NCBI RefSeq assembly: GCF_001866665.1
Contig: NZ_MLYO01000035.1
Coordinates: 62,001-126,000, forward strand
DNA: 64,000 nt
Source of the DNA: Streptomyces monashensis
GTDB taxonomy: Bacteria; Actinomycetota; Actinomycetes; Streptomycetales; Streptomycetaceae
Direction of reading: 5' to 3'
Shown here: one piece after another, positions 25,735-34,552 of the stretch
Numbering within the stretch: position 1 is the first letter of the stretch
Layout of the letters: the number at the start of each line of letters is the position of its first letter
Position numbers and translations under genes: made by a program
Notes under the pieces: generated by a model
The model's input: only the letters and a program-made list of their open reading frames with translations
What the model was told of the DNA's origin: nothing
Database searches by the model: none

Positions 25735-28700
25735 TCAGAACAGGGCGGTGGCCTCCGCGAGGGAGAGGCCACCGCCCTCGGCGTACGCCGCCGCGTACCC
25801 GGCGGCGTCGAGCCGCTCGCGGACGCGGGCCTCGGTCAGGTCGTGCGACCGGCGCTCCATGCCGGAGCGGACATGGCCGGGCGGCAGCAGGGCGTCGGCG
25901 GCGCCCAGGCAGCGGGCGCCGTCCGCGGCACCCGCGTCGCCGCGCTCGGCCAGGGCCGTCGCGGCGACGGCGAGGCAGACGGACGGCAGGTGCGGGCTGA
26001 TGGCCTCGGACAGCGGGTCGCCGGCCAGCCGCAGCGCCTGCCGGACCCGGTCCAGGGCCTGCTCCGGCAGCCGGTCGAGGGCGTCCAGCCAGGCCTCCTG
26101 GACGAGGATCATCGCGTCGAAGACCACGAAGTGCGCGATCTTGAACTCCGCACGGAGCAGCCGGAGTTGCTCGCGCGCCTCGCCGATGCGGCCGTACACG
26201 CCGAGCCAGGCGGCGAGGAAGAGCCGGGCGGCGGGCATCGCCTCGTTGAAGGAGCTGTCCTGGCTGGCGATGACGTCGCGGAGCATCCGCTCGCCGCGCT
26301 CCAGCTCGCCCTGCTCCATGAGCACGCTGCCGAACCGGGCGCCCAGGACAGCCGCCTGGGCGCGGGCGCCGAGGCGTTCGGCGCAGGCGATGGCGGCCTG
26401 GTAGTCGTCGGCGGCGGCCTCGTAGGCGCCCTTGCGCTCATGGGCCTCGCCGCGTGCGGACAGCGCCTCGGCGGTGCCCCACGCGTCACCGAGGCGGCGG
26501 TAGATCTCCAGCGCCTCGTCGGCGTCGCGGGAGGCGTCGCCCGCCCAGGCGGTGCGGTTGGCGAGCAGGCCGGCGCGCATCTGGAGGGCGCAGGCCAGCT
26601 CCCACTCGAAGCCGGGGGTGTTCCGGCACGTCTCCACCGTGGTGTCCGTGATCGTGTGCAGCCGGTCCATGCCGCCGGTCATCATCTCGGCGAAGAACCA
26701 CAGCATGCCCGGGGCCCGGCAGGTCTGCGGCAGGCCGGGCTCGTACACCTGCGTGACGGTGCGCAGCTTGGCCTGCGCCTCGGGGGTCTGCCAGGCCTCC
26801 AACTCGGTTTCCATGCAGGCGAGATGGGCCAGATGGACGCCGCGCCGGGCCTCGGCGAGCACCTCTCCGGTGTACGGGGGCGGGGCGTCGGTGCAGCGCT
26901 GCCACACCGGGCGGGCCGGGCGGGCCGGTGCGGCGAACGGGTCGGGGCCGAGCCGCATCACCTCCACGCACCAGGTGCGGGTCTCCAGGCGCTGGTCACG
27001 CATCTGCCAGAACCACAGCAGGGACAGCACCAGGCACAGCGCCTCCTGCTCGTCGCCGAGGGCGACGGCGTGCCGCAGGGCGGTGCGCAGGTTCTCGTAC
27101 TCCAGCTGGAACCGCTCGATGGCGGTGCGCTGTTCGCGGCCGCGCAGCAACGGGTCGGTGGTGCGGGCGAGTTCGCGGTAGTACGTCAGATGCGCGTGTT
27201 CGGCGCCGCCGCGGCCACCGGTCTCGGCCAGCCGTTCGGCGGCGTACTCGGCGACGGTCTCCAGGAGGCGGTAGCGCATCGCGCCGTCGCTCGACGGAGC
27301 GGCCACCACCAGGGACTTGTCCACCAGGGAGCCGAGCGCGTCCAGTGCGACGGGACCGCACACGGCCTCGGCGGCGGCCAGGTCGCAGCCGCCCGCGAAC
27401 ACCGACAGCCGGGCGAGGACGGCGCGTTCGTCCGCGTCCAGCAGGTCCCAGGACCAGTCCACGACGGCCCGCAGGGTCTGCTGGCGGGGCAGCACGGTCC
27501 GGCTGCCGGAGGTGAGCAGCCGGAACCGGTCGTCCAGCCGGGCGGCTATCTGCCGGGGGGTGAGCATGCGCAGCCGGGCCGCGGCCAGCTCGATCGCGAG
27601 GGGCAGCCCGTCGAGCCGCCGGCAGATCTCGGCGCAGGCGTCCGGATCGTCCTCGGTGCGGAACCCGGGCCGGGCCGCCGCGCCCCGCTCGGCGAGCAGC
27701 CGCAGCGCGACCGGTTCCGGCAGCGGCTCCACCGGCCGCACCAACTCCCCCGGCACGCCGAGGGGTTCGCGGCTGGTGGCGAGGACGACCAGCCCCGGGC
27801 AGCGCTCCAGCAGCCGGGCGACCAGCTCGGCGGCGGCCTCCACGACGTGCTCGCAGTTGTCGAGGACGATCAGCATCCGGCGCCGGGCGCAGTGCTCCAG
27901 GAGCCGCTCGAGGGGTTCGTCGTGCCGGTCGGCGGCCGCGCGCATGTTCTCGACACCGGCGCCGTGCAGCACGGTCTCGCGGGCGCCGATCGCGGTGACC
28001 ACGGCCTGCGGCACGGCCCCGGGGTCGTCCACGGGGGCCAGCTCGGCCAGCCACACACCGTCGCGGACGGTGTGCCGTACCGCCTCGGCGGCCTCCTGGG
28101 ACAGCCGGGTCTTGCCGGCGCCGCCCGGCCCGAGCAGGGTGACCAGCCGGGCCCGCGCGAGATCGGCGCCGATGGCGTCGATGTCGGCCTCCCGGCCCAC
28201 GAAGGAGGTGAGCCGGGCGGGCAGGTTGCCCACTACGGGCCGCGCCGGCTGCGGCTGCGCGGGTTCCTGCACCTCGGCCGACAGCAACTCGGCGTGCAGG
28301 GCGCGCAGTTCGGGCCCTGGGTCGACGCCGAGCCGGTCCGCGAGCAGCCGTCGTACGTCCTCGTAGGCGGCGAGCGCCCCGGCGGGGCGGCCGGTGTCGC
28401 GCAGGGCACGCAGCCGCAGCGCCTGGAGCGGCTCGTCCAGCGGGTGCTCGTCGCACAGCGCGGTCAGCTCGGGCAGCGACTGCTCGGCCCGGCCGAGGGC
28501 GAGGGCGGCGGTGTGCCGGGCGCGCAGCGCGTCCAGCCGGCGGGTCTCCCAGCGCGCCGCCTCGGCACCGTGGTCGGGCAGGTCGGCGAGGGCGGGGCCG
28601 TGCCACAGGGCGAGTGCGTCGTCCAGGAGCACGGCGGCCTTGGCCGGGTCGCCGTCGGCGAGCGCGGCGAGCCCGTCGCCGGTCAGCCGCTCGAACCGGT

Positions 28701-29001
28701 TGAGGTCGACGTCGTCGAGGGCGGCCGCGAGCCGGTAGCCGCCCTCGGCGGAGGCGACGGCGGCCGCGCCGAGGGTACGGCGCAGCCGGCCGACCAGCGC
28801 CTGGAGCGCGCCGGCGGTGTCGGCGGGCGGGTCGGCGCCCCACACCTCGTCCACGAGCACGCCCACGGGCACGGTCCGCCCGGCCCTGAGCGCGAGCACG
28901 CTCAGCAGGGTGCGCAGCCGCGCCCCGCCGACCGGGACGGTCGTACCGTCGGGGCGGAGTGCCTGGGTGGTGCCGAGAAGCCGATAGCGCACGGGGTCCA
29001 T
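25735..29001 (-). CDS. AfsR/SARP-like large regulator (DNA-binding, BTAD, NTPase, TPR)
   Basis: 1088 residues. OmpR-type winged helix (about 1-95, RLRTLLSVLALRAGRTVPVGVLVDEVWG), bacterial transcriptional activation domain (about 100-250), NTPase of the STAND/NB-ARC type (about 270-600) with P-loop LLGPGGAGKTRL and Walker B LIVLDNCEHV, then a C-terminal TPR-like helical region (about 650-1060). It belongs with AfsR-like regulators that bind ATP and switch on secondary metabolism or stress genes. ATG 29001 follows GGAG closely; the frame stays open to 29181. Target unknown; the adjacent ABC exporter and M50 protease are candidates by position only. Confidence 0.88.
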   Translation of the reverse strand: MDPVRYRLLGTTQALRPDGTTVPVGGARLRTLLSVLALRAGRTVPVGVLVDEVWGADPPADTAGALQALVGRLRRTLGAAAVASAEGGYRLAAALDDVDLNRFERLTGDGLAALADGDPAKAAVLLDDALALWHGPALADLPDHGAEAARWETRRLDALRARHTAALALGRAEQSLPELTALCDEHPLDEPLQALRLRALRDTGRPAGALAAYEDVRRLLADRLGVDPGPELRALHAELLSAEVQEPAQPQPARPVVGNLPARLTSFVGREADIDAIGADLARARLVTLLGPGGAGKTRLSQEAAEAVRHTVRDGVWLAELAPVDDPGAVPQAVVTAIGARETVLHGAGVENMRAAADRHDEPLERLLEHCARRRMLIVLDNCEHVVEAAAELVARLLERCPGLVVLATSREPLGVPGELVRPVEPLPEPVALRLLAERGAAARPGFRTEDDPDACAEICRRLDGLPLAIELAAARLRMLTPRQIAARLDDRFRLLTSGSRTVLPRQQTLRAVVDWSWDLLDADERAVLARLSVFAGGCDLAAAEAVCGPVALDALGSLVDKSLVVAAPSSDGAMRYRLLETVAEYAAERLAETGGRGGAEHAHLTYYRELARTTDPLLRGREQRTAIERFQLEYENLRTALRHAVALGDEQEALCLVLSLLWFWQMRDQRLETRTWCVEVMRLGPDPFAAPARPARPVWQRCTDAPPPYTGEVLAEARRGVHLAHLACMETELEAWQTPEAQAKLRTVTQVYEPGLPQTCRAPGMLWFFAEMMTGGMDRLHTITDTTVETCRNTPGFEWELACALQMRAGLLANRTAWAGDASRDADEALEIYRRLGDAWGTAEALSARGEAHERKGAYEAAADDYQAAIACAERLGARAQAAVLGARFGSVLMEQGELERGERMLRDVIASQDSSFNEAMPAARLFLAAWLGVYGRIGEAREQLRLLRAEFKIAHFVVFDAMILVQEAWLDALDRLPEQALDRVRQALRLAGDPLSEAISPHLPSVCLAVAATALAERGDAGAADGARCLGAADALLPPGHVRSGMERRSHDLTEARVRERLDAAGYAAAYAEGGGLSLAEATALF
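25743..25777 (+). terminator. Terminator of the ABC operon within the 3' end of the convergent regulator gene
   Basis: GGGCGGTGGCCTC at 25743-25755 pairs exactly with GAGGCCACCGCCC at 25765-25777 across a nine-base loop. It lies 21 bp after the permease stop and inside the last dozen codons of the minus-strand gene. Confidence 0.7.
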
Positions 29002-29183
29002 TGTCTCCGGAGGCTCAGGTTCGGTCAGGGCGGCCGTCGGACGCGTCGTCGTGGGAGACACCCTCATCCGTGGCATCCCCCCACCTTTCCAGGAACCGGA
29101 CGGCGCTCGCGAGACGTTTCCCCCACGACCGCACGGCCGGTACGGTCGCCTTTCCGACGGTCCCCGCACACAGGAGCCCACAG

Positions 29184-29984
29184 ATGACCACCGCCACCAC
29201 CCGCCACGGCGATCGCCGGGTCAGTCCCGTGTTCGTCGGGATCATGGCCGTGACGGCGGTGACCGGCTGGGCCACCTGGAGCGGGTACGCGGCGCAGCCG
29301 GGCGTCGCCGTGTTCCTGTTCGTGACGGCGGCCTGGATCGTCTCCCTGTGTCTGCACGAGTACGCGCACGCGCGCACGGCGCTGCACGGCGGGGACATCA
29401 CGGTGGGCGCGAAGGGCTACCTCACGCTGAACCCGCTGAAGTACACGCACGCGTTGCTGAGCATCGTGCTCCCGGTGGTCTTCCTGATCATGGGCGGGAT
29501 CGGGCTGCCCGGCGGCGCGGTGTTCATCGAGCGCGGCCGGATCCGGGGCCGCTGGAAGCACAGCCTGATCTCGGCGGCGGGCCCGCTGACGAACGTGCTG
29601 TTCGCGGTGGTGTGCAGCGCGCCGTTCTGGCTGCACGCGCTGGACGGGGTGCCCGCGGACTTCCGGTTCGCGCTGGCGTTCCTGGTGCTGCTCCAGGTGA
29701 CCGCGTCGATCCTGAACTTCCTGCCGGTGCCGGGCCTGGACGGCTACGGCGTGATCGAGCCGTGGCTGTCGTACCGGATCAAGCGGCAGCTGGCGCCGTA
29801 CGCGCAGTTCGGCCTGCTGTTCGTGTTCGCGCTGCTGTGGGTGCCGTCGGTCAACAGCGTGTTCTTCGACGCGATCGACGCGATCCTGCGCGGCCTCGGC
29901 GTCGACGACTACTCCCGCTACTGCGGCCAGGAGCTGTACCGCTTCTGGCGCGGCACCCCGGAGATCTGCACGATCAGCCGGTGA
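29184..29984 (+). CDS. Site-2-type M50 membrane metalloprotease
   Basis: 266 residues with about six membrane segments. Zinc site HEYAH in SLCLHEYAHARTALHGGD, and the second metal motif NFLPVPGLDGYGVIEPW (N-x-x-P-x-P-x-x-DG). M50 proteases cut membrane substrates such as anti-sigma factors. ATG 29184 follows AGGAG. Divergent from the AfsR-like gene with about 180 bp between. The stop overlaps by 11 bp the end of the small convergent gene at 29974. Confidence 0.88.
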   Translation: MTTATTRHGDRRVSPVFVGIMAVTAVTGWATWSGYAAQPGVAVFLFVTAAWIVSLCLHEYAHARTALHGGDITVGAKGYLTLNPLKYTHALLSIVLPVVFLIMGGIGLPGGAVFIERGRIRGRWKHSLISAAGPLTNVLFAVVCSAPFWLHALDGVPADFRFALAFLVLLQVTASILNFLPVPGLDGYGVIEPWLSYRIKRQLAPYAQFGLLFVFALLWVPSVNSVFFDAIDAILRGLGVDDYSRYCGQELYRFWRGTPEICTISR

Positions 29985-30165
29985 CGGACTCGCCCCGCGC
30001 CGCCGCCTGCCGGCCGCGCTTCACGTAGTACCAGCTCATGTTGGACGACAGGCCCGCCAGCAGCACCCAGACGATCCCCAGCCAGCTGCCCTGGACGAAG
30101 GAGACGACGGCGGCGGCCACGGCGAGGACGCAGACGACGAGGGGGTAGAGGGCGATGCGGGGCAT
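29974..30165 (-). CDS. Small two-helix membrane protein
   Basis: 63 residues from the ATG at 30165, which is preceded by AGGAGCC. Two hydrophobic segments (about 5-24 and 26-40) and a basic C-terminal tail YYVKRGRQ. No family recognised. An in-frame start 36 bp earlier exists but lacks a ribosome site. The last 11 bp overlap the M50 protease gene. Confidence 0.65.
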   Translation of the reverse strand: MPRIALYPLVVCVLAVAAAVVSFVQGSWLGIVWVLLAGLSSNMSWYYVKRGRQAAARGESVTG

Positions 30166-30249
30166 GGCGGGGTGGCTCCTGTCGGATCCGGTCGGGGACA
30201 CTGCTCGGAACTGCTTCGCCGACCAGTGTCCCCCATCGCCCCTCGCGGC

Positions 30250-30963
30250 TCACACGTCGGTGACGCGGAGCCCGGCGTGTGCCTTGTAGCGGCGGTTGAC
30301 GGAGATCAGGTTCGCGACGAGCGACTCGACCTGGTGGGCGTTGCGCAGCCGCCCGGCGAAGATGCCGCGCATGCCGGGGATGCGCCCGGCGAGGGCCTGC
30401 ACGATCTCCACGTCGGCCCGCTGCTCGCCGAGCACCATCACGTCGGTGTCGATCTCGTCGATCTCCGGGTCCTGGAGCAGGACGGCCGACAGGTGGTGGA
30501 AGGCGGCGGCGACCCGGGAGTCCGGCAGCAGGGCGGCGGCCTGCTCGGCGGCGCTGCCCTCCTCGGGCTTGAGGGCGTAGGCGCCCTGCTTGTCGAAGCC
30601 GAGCGGGTTGACGCAGTCCACGACGAGCTTGCCGGACAGGTCCGCGCACAGGGCGGCCAGCGTGTCGCCGTGGCCGTCCCACGGTACGGCGACGATCACG
30701 ATGTCGCTGCGGCGCGCGGTCTCGGCGTTGTCGGCGCCCTCGACGCCGTGGCCGAGCTCGTCGGCGGCGGCCTGTGCCCGCTCGGCGGACCGCGAGCCGA
30801 TGATCACCTTCTGGCCGGCCCGGGCGAGCCGGTAGGCGAGGCCCTTGCCCTGCGGGCCGGTGCCGCCGAGGACGCCGACGACGTACCCGGAGACGTCGGG
30901 CAGGTCCCAGGGGTCCTTGGCCGGGGCCTTGGCAGGGGTCTGTGCGCTGTCGGTAGAGGTCAT
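30250..30963 (-). CDS. npdG: NADPH-dependent F420 reductase
   Basis: 237 residues. Rossmann motif GVLGGTGPQGKGLAYRLARAGQKVIIGSRSAERA gives NADP binding; VAVPWDGHGDTL, DCVNPLGFD, AFHHLSAVLL and the C-terminal RNAHQVESLVANLISVNRRYK are typical of F420:NADP oxidoreductases. It passes hydride between NADPH and coenzyme F420. An N-terminal 27-residue polar extension (PAKAPAKDPWDLPDV) precedes the fold, as in other Streptomyces copies. Confidence 0.9.
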   Translation of the reverse strand: MTSTDSAQTPAKAPAKDPWDLPDVSGYVVGVLGGTGPQGKGLAYRLARAGQKVIIGSRSAERAQAAADELGHGVEGADNAETARRSDIVIVAVPWDGHGDTLAALCADLSGKLVVDCVNPLGFDKQGAYALKPEEGSAAEQAAALLPDSRVAAAFHHLSAVLLQDPEIDEIDTDVMVLGEQRADVEIVQALAGRIPGMRGIFAGRLRNAHQVESLVANLISVNRRYKAHAGLRVTDV

Positions 30964-31001
30964 GCGCCCGACTCTACGTCCGTGGCGGGTACGGCACCGG
31001 G

Positions 31002-32084
31002 TCAGGTGAGCCGGTGCAGCGGGACCCGGCGGAACGCGATCCTCTCGTACGGGCCGAAGTCGCCGGTCTCGTAGAGGAGTCCGACCGTCCCGGCGTCGAC
31101 GCGGACCAGGTCGCAGTAGGCGGCGGGCAGCCCGTCGGCGGTGAACGCCGGGCGCCAGGTGGTGCCGCCGTCGACGGAGACGCGGAGGGCCATCAGGGCG
31201 CGGGCGGCGGGGTCGGCCGGGCCGGCGTAGAGGAGCAGGTCGGGGTCGCGGAGCTGGAGGACGGAGGCCTGGCAGACCGGTCCGGCGAGCCCGGCCTGGG
31301 GCCGGAAGGGCAGGGCGAGGGTGCGGCCGCCGTCGGTGGAGTGGGCGTCGGCGCGGGTGCCGGGGGCCGGCCTGGCGCCGGGGATGTTGCGGGTGTTGAA
31401 GTACACGCGTCCGTCGGGGAGTTCGGCGGCCGTGGTCTCGTTCGCGTTGATGTACCCGTCGGTGTCTTCGTCGACGTACCCGAGGTGCCAGCTCTCGCCC
31501 CGGTCGTCGCTGAGCAGGCAGTGGCCGCAGTAGTACCGCGGCTCGGCGCCGGTGTCGGTGCCGGTGGGCGGCACGGAGTGGTTGGCGGGGACGACCACGC
31601 GCCCGCCGCCGAGCTGGAGGGCGTGCCCGGGGGTGGTGGCGTACCAGCGCCAGCCGGGCCGCCTGACCTGCGCGGTGATCTCGGTGGGCGCGGACCAGGT
31701 CAGGCCCTCGTCGTCGGTGTGCCGCACCCACACCCGGCGCCCGTCGGCGTCCGGGACCTGTCCGCGCAGAACGGCGTCCTCGGTGGCCCCGGCGGCGGCG
31801 CGGATGTGCACGAGCAGGACCCGGCCGGTGTCGAGGACGACGGGGGCGGGGTTGCCGGCGAGGCCGGTGCCGTTGCTCGCGGCGACGGTGAGCGGGCCCC
31901 AGGTGCGGCCGCCGTCGGTGGAGCGCTTGAGCACGATGTCGATGTGGCCGTGGTCGGCGCCGGAGTCGTGGCGTCCCTCGCAGAAGGCGAGCAGCGTGCC
32001 GGCGCCGGTGGCCACGATCGCCGGGATCCGGAAACCGGCGTAGCCGTCGTGTCCGGCGCGGAAGGGGACGGTGACGTCGCTCAT
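31002..32084 (-). CDS. Sialidase-family (exo-alpha-sialidase-like) protein without signal peptide
   Basis: 360 residues. FRIPAIV (the sialidase FRIP arginine), five Asp-box-type loops (STDGGRTWGP, HTDDEGLTWSAP, SDDRGESWHLG, STDGGRTLALP, SVDGGTTWRP), and late YCDLVR and GLLYETGDF segments with the expected Arg/Tyr/Glu. The six-bladed neuraminidase fold is clear. No signal peptide, so either cytoplasmic or exported by another route. ATG 32084 has GAGGAG upstream. Cleaves a terminal sialic acid or similar sugar; specificity not readable. Confidence 0.85.
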   Translation of the reverse strand: MSDVTVPFRAGHDGYAGFRIPAIVATGAGTLLAFCEGRHDSGADHGHIDIVLKRSTDGGRTWGPLTVAASNGTGLAGNPAPVVLDTGRVLLVHIRAAAGATEDAVLRGQVPDADGRRVWVRHTDDEGLTWSAPTEITAQVRRPGWRWYATTPGHALQLGGGRVVVPANHSVPPTGTDTGAEPRYYCGHCLLSDDRGESWHLGYVDEDTDGYINANETTAAELPDGRVYFNTRNIPGARPAPGTRADAHSTDGGRTLALPFRPQAGLAGPVCQASVLQLRDPDLLLYAGPADPAARALMALRVSVDGGTTWRPAFTADGLPAAYCDLVRVDAGTVGLLYETGDFGPYERIAFRRVPLHRLT

Positions 32085-32210
32085 GGGCGCTCCTCGGGAT
32101 CGCGTCGGGGTCGTCGGCGTCACGTACGTGAGCGGTGCTTGTCCCCGAGGCGGGCGAATTCCGGGTGAACTCCGCGTCACGAGTGACCGGTTGCGGCAGG
32201 ATGCCGTCGC

Positions 32211-32810
32211 ATGGACGCCGTACGGGTCGCGTTGCTGCGGGAAGTGCTCGCCGGGACGGAGTGGCTGGGGGCCACCCGGCGGTTCGCGGGGGCGCTGCGC
32301 GGGTCGGTGGTGGCGCACGGGGGCGGGCTGCTGCTGGTCGGCACGCCGGAGTACGAGCCGTGGCACCTGGCGGCGCATCTGGTGGACGAGGCCGCGTGGT
32401 CGGGCACGCCGGAGCTGGCGCCGACGCTGGTACGGCACCGGGTGCGCCCCTCGGACCCGCCGCACCTGGCCGTCGGACCGGGCCGCATCGAGGCGGCGGG
32501 GCGCGGCGAGACCCTGCTGGTCGTGGCGCCCGAGGAGCCCGCGCCGCTGCTGGAGCGGGTGCACGCGGCCCGGCGGGCCGGGGTGACGGTGCTGGCGCTC
32601 GGCGCGGGCGGCGGCGAGCTGGCCGCGATGGCCCACGAGTCGCTGGCGGTGCCGGAGGGGGCGGAGCTGGACCTGGACTCCGTGCAGCACCTGGTGAGCG
32701 CGGGGGCAGGCGAGAACGGCGCGGGCTCTCCGAGGGTTCAGCGGGGTTTCCGCGACCGGCTGTCGAGGCTGGCGGAGATTCTGACGGCACCACCGCCGGC
32801 CCCGTGGTGA
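32211..32810 (+). CDS. Hypothetical protein with SIS-like segment
   Basis: 199 residues. Central stretch LLVVAPEEPAPLLERVHAARRAGVTVLALGAGGGELAAMAHESLAVP resembles the sugar-isomerase (SIS) fold alternation of strand, helix and a Gly-rich loop, but I cannot assign a family firmly. The C-terminus carries RDRLSRLAEIL. ATG 32211 with GGCAGG nearby. Divergent from the sialidase gene. Nothing known about its role. Confidence 0.65.
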   Translation: MDAVRVALLREVLAGTEWLGATRRFAGALRGSVVAHGGGLLLVGTPEYEPWHLAAHLVDEAAWSGTPELAPTLVRHRVRPSDPPHLAVGPGRIEAAGRGETLLVVAPEEPAPLLERVHAARRAGVTVLALGAGGGELAAMAHESLAVPEGAELDLDSVQHLVSAGAGENGAGSPRVQRGFRDRLSRLAEILTAPPPAPW

Positions 32811-32820
32811 CCGCGCCCTG

Positions 32821-32921
32821 GTGACCCGCGTCTTCGTGGTCCGCGCCGTCGTGGTCCGCGCCGTCGTGGCCCGCGCCGTCGTGGCCCGCGCCGTCGTGGC
32901 CCGCGCCGTCGTGGCCCGCGC
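32821..32921. repeat. 15-bp tandem repeat
   Basis: GTGGCCCGCGCCGTC (or GTGGTCCGCGCCGTC) is repeated five times without gaps from 32836 to 32910, with degenerate copies on either side (32821 and 32911). The unit is a multiple of three but stands between genes, just before the GTG start of the MFS gene at 32971. Confidence 0.9.
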
Positions 32922-32970
32922 CCGGAAATACGGTTGCCCGGAGTGCGCGGCCGACCGAGCATGACCCCTT

Positions 32971-34260
32971 GTGCCCCGCGACCTCCTCCGTGACCTCCTG
33001 CCCGACCTCTCCCCCTGGAAGGCCTCCGCGGACTTCCGACGGCTGTGGACATCAGGGCTGATCAGCAACTTCGGCAGTTTTCTGACCCTCGTCGCGGTGC
33101 CCGTCCAGCTGAAGGACCTCACCGGTTCCGCGGCGGCGGTGGGCGCGATCGGTGCCGTGGAGCTGCTGCCGCTCATCGTGTGCGGGCTCTACGGCGGCGC
33201 CCTCGCCGACGCCCTGGACAAGCGGAAGCTGATCGCGTGGACGGAAGCCGGGCAGGGGCTGCTGAGTGCGGCACTGCTGGTCGACGCCCTGCTCCCGCAC
33301 CCCGCGGTCTGGCCGCTGTACGCCGTCGCGGCCCTCTCCGCCGCCCTGGGGTCGGTCCAGCGCCCGGCGCTGGATTCCCTCTGGCCCCGGCTCGTGGCCC
33401 ACGCCGACCTTCCCGCCGCAGCCTCGCTGAACTCGCTGCGCTGGACGGTCGGCGGAGTCGCCGGCCCGGCGGTCGCGGGCGTGGTCGTCGCCTACGCGGG
33501 CCTCGGCTGGGCGTACGCCGCCGACATGCTGACCTTCGCCGTGTCGCTGGCGTTCATCGTGCGGATCGCCCCCTCCCCCGCCGCGCACGAAGCCGCCAGG
33601 CCCTCGCTGACCACGGTCCTGGAGGGTGCCCGGTACGCGTGGAGCCGCAAGGAGCTCCTCGGCACCTATGCCGTCGACCTCGCGGCGATGTTCCTGGCCA
33701 TGCCGCTCGCGGTCCTGCCGTTCCTCGCCGACGAACTGCACGCCGACTGGGCGCTCGGACTGATGTACGCCGCCCTCCCGGCCGGTTCCCTGCTGGTGAG
33801 CCTGACCGGCGGCTGGACCTCCCGGGTGCACCGGCACGGGCTGCTGGTCGTGGTGTCGGCCACCGGCTGGGGCCTGGCCGTCGCGGCGGCGGGCGCGTGC
33901 GGGAACGTCTGGCTGGTGCTGCTGTTCCTGACCGTCGGCGGCGGCTTCGACATGGTCTCCGGGATCTTCCGGGCCGCCCTGTGGAACCAGACGATCCCCG
34001 ACGAGCTGCGCGGTCGGCTCGCCGGGATCGAGCTGCTGTCCTACTCGGTGGGCCCACAGCTCGGCCAGGTCCGCGCGGGCTCGCTCGCCGCCTGGGCGGG
34101 CGTGCGGACCTCGGTCGTCTCCGGCGGTCTGGCCTGCGCGGGCGCGATGGGGCTGCTCGCGCTGTGCCTGCCGGGGCTCATGACCTACGACGCCCGGACC
34201 AACGAGCACTCCGTCCGGATGCGCGAGCGGCGCGCCGCCGCCGGACGGGCCGTGGGGTGA
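32971..34260 (+). CDS. MFS transporter, MFS_3/EntS-like
   Basis: 429 residues, about 12 helices. Start region SADFRRLWTSGLISNFGSFLTLVAVPVQL, motif LYGGALADALDKRKLIAWTE, QRPALDSLWPRLV and AAALWNQTIPDELRGRLAGIELL match the MFS_3 group that includes the enterobactin exporter EntS. Substrate unknown. GTG start at 32971 right after the 15-bp repeat tract. The stop abuts the convergent gene at 34261. Confidence 0.88.
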   Translation: MPRDLLRDLLPDLSPWKASADFRRLWTSGLISNFGSFLTLVAVPVQLKDLTGSAAAVGAIGAVELLPLIVCGLYGGALADALDKRKLIAWTEAGQGLLSAALLVDALLPHPAVWPLYAVAALSAALGSVQRPALDSLWPRLVAHADLPAAASLNSLRWTVGGVAGPAVAGVVVAYAGLGWAYAADMLTFAVSLAFIVRIAPSPAAHEAARPSLTTVLEGARYAWSRKELLGTYAVDLAAMFLAMPLAVLPFLADELHADWALGLMYAALPAGSLLVSLTGGWTSRVHRHGLLVVVSATGWGLAVAAAGACGNVWLVLLFLTVGGGFDMVSGIFRAALWNQTIPDELRGRLAGIELLSYSVGPQLGQVRAGSLAAWAGVRTSVVSGGLACAGAMGLLALCLPGLMTYDARTNEHSVRMRERRAAAGRAVG

Positions 34261-34494
34261 TCACTCGTCGTCGGTGTTCCCCCGCGCGGACGCGTCGTGC
34301 CAGCGCGGGTCGTTCTCCCACTCCAGGTTGCGCTCGGCGGCGGTCTCCATCGCCCGCCGGGCCTCCTCGGGCGAGGCGTAGGGCCCGAAGCGGTCCTTGC
34401 CCGGGCACTCCGGGCCCTCCTCGACCTTCTTGTGTTCCAGGCAGTAGAACCACTCGCCCGGCTTGCCGACGGTGCGCTTCTTGAACAGGGGCAT
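34261..34494 (-). CDS. Conserved small hypothetical protein
   Basis: 77 residues, MPLFKKRTVGKPGEWFYC. Cys18 in WFYCLEHK and Cys30 in GPECPGKD, then a SPEEARRAMETAAERN helix and an acidic tail. Highly charged and soluble. ATG 34494 has GAGGAGC upstream. No family I can name; the DRFGPYASPEEA segment resembles the helix-turn of SPOR-like repeats but is too short to call. Confidence 0.75.
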   Translation of the reverse strand: MPLFKKRTVGKPGEWFYCLEHKKVEEGPECPGKDRFGPYASPEEARRAMETAAERNLEWENDPRWHDASARGNTDDE

Positions 34495-34552
34495 GGACAG
34501 CTCCTCTCGCCACGGACATGTTCCCCCATCTCCGCTCGATAGACTCGCTGGC

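Noticed and set aside
25843..29187. 1114-codon plus-strand frame opposite the AfsR-like regulator
   Set aside because: Shadow of a gene with P-loop and BTAD domain; composition extreme in Gly, Arg, Val, Gln.
32821..32921. CRISPR-like array
   Set aside because: Units are contiguous 15-mers without spacers; a simple tandem repeat.
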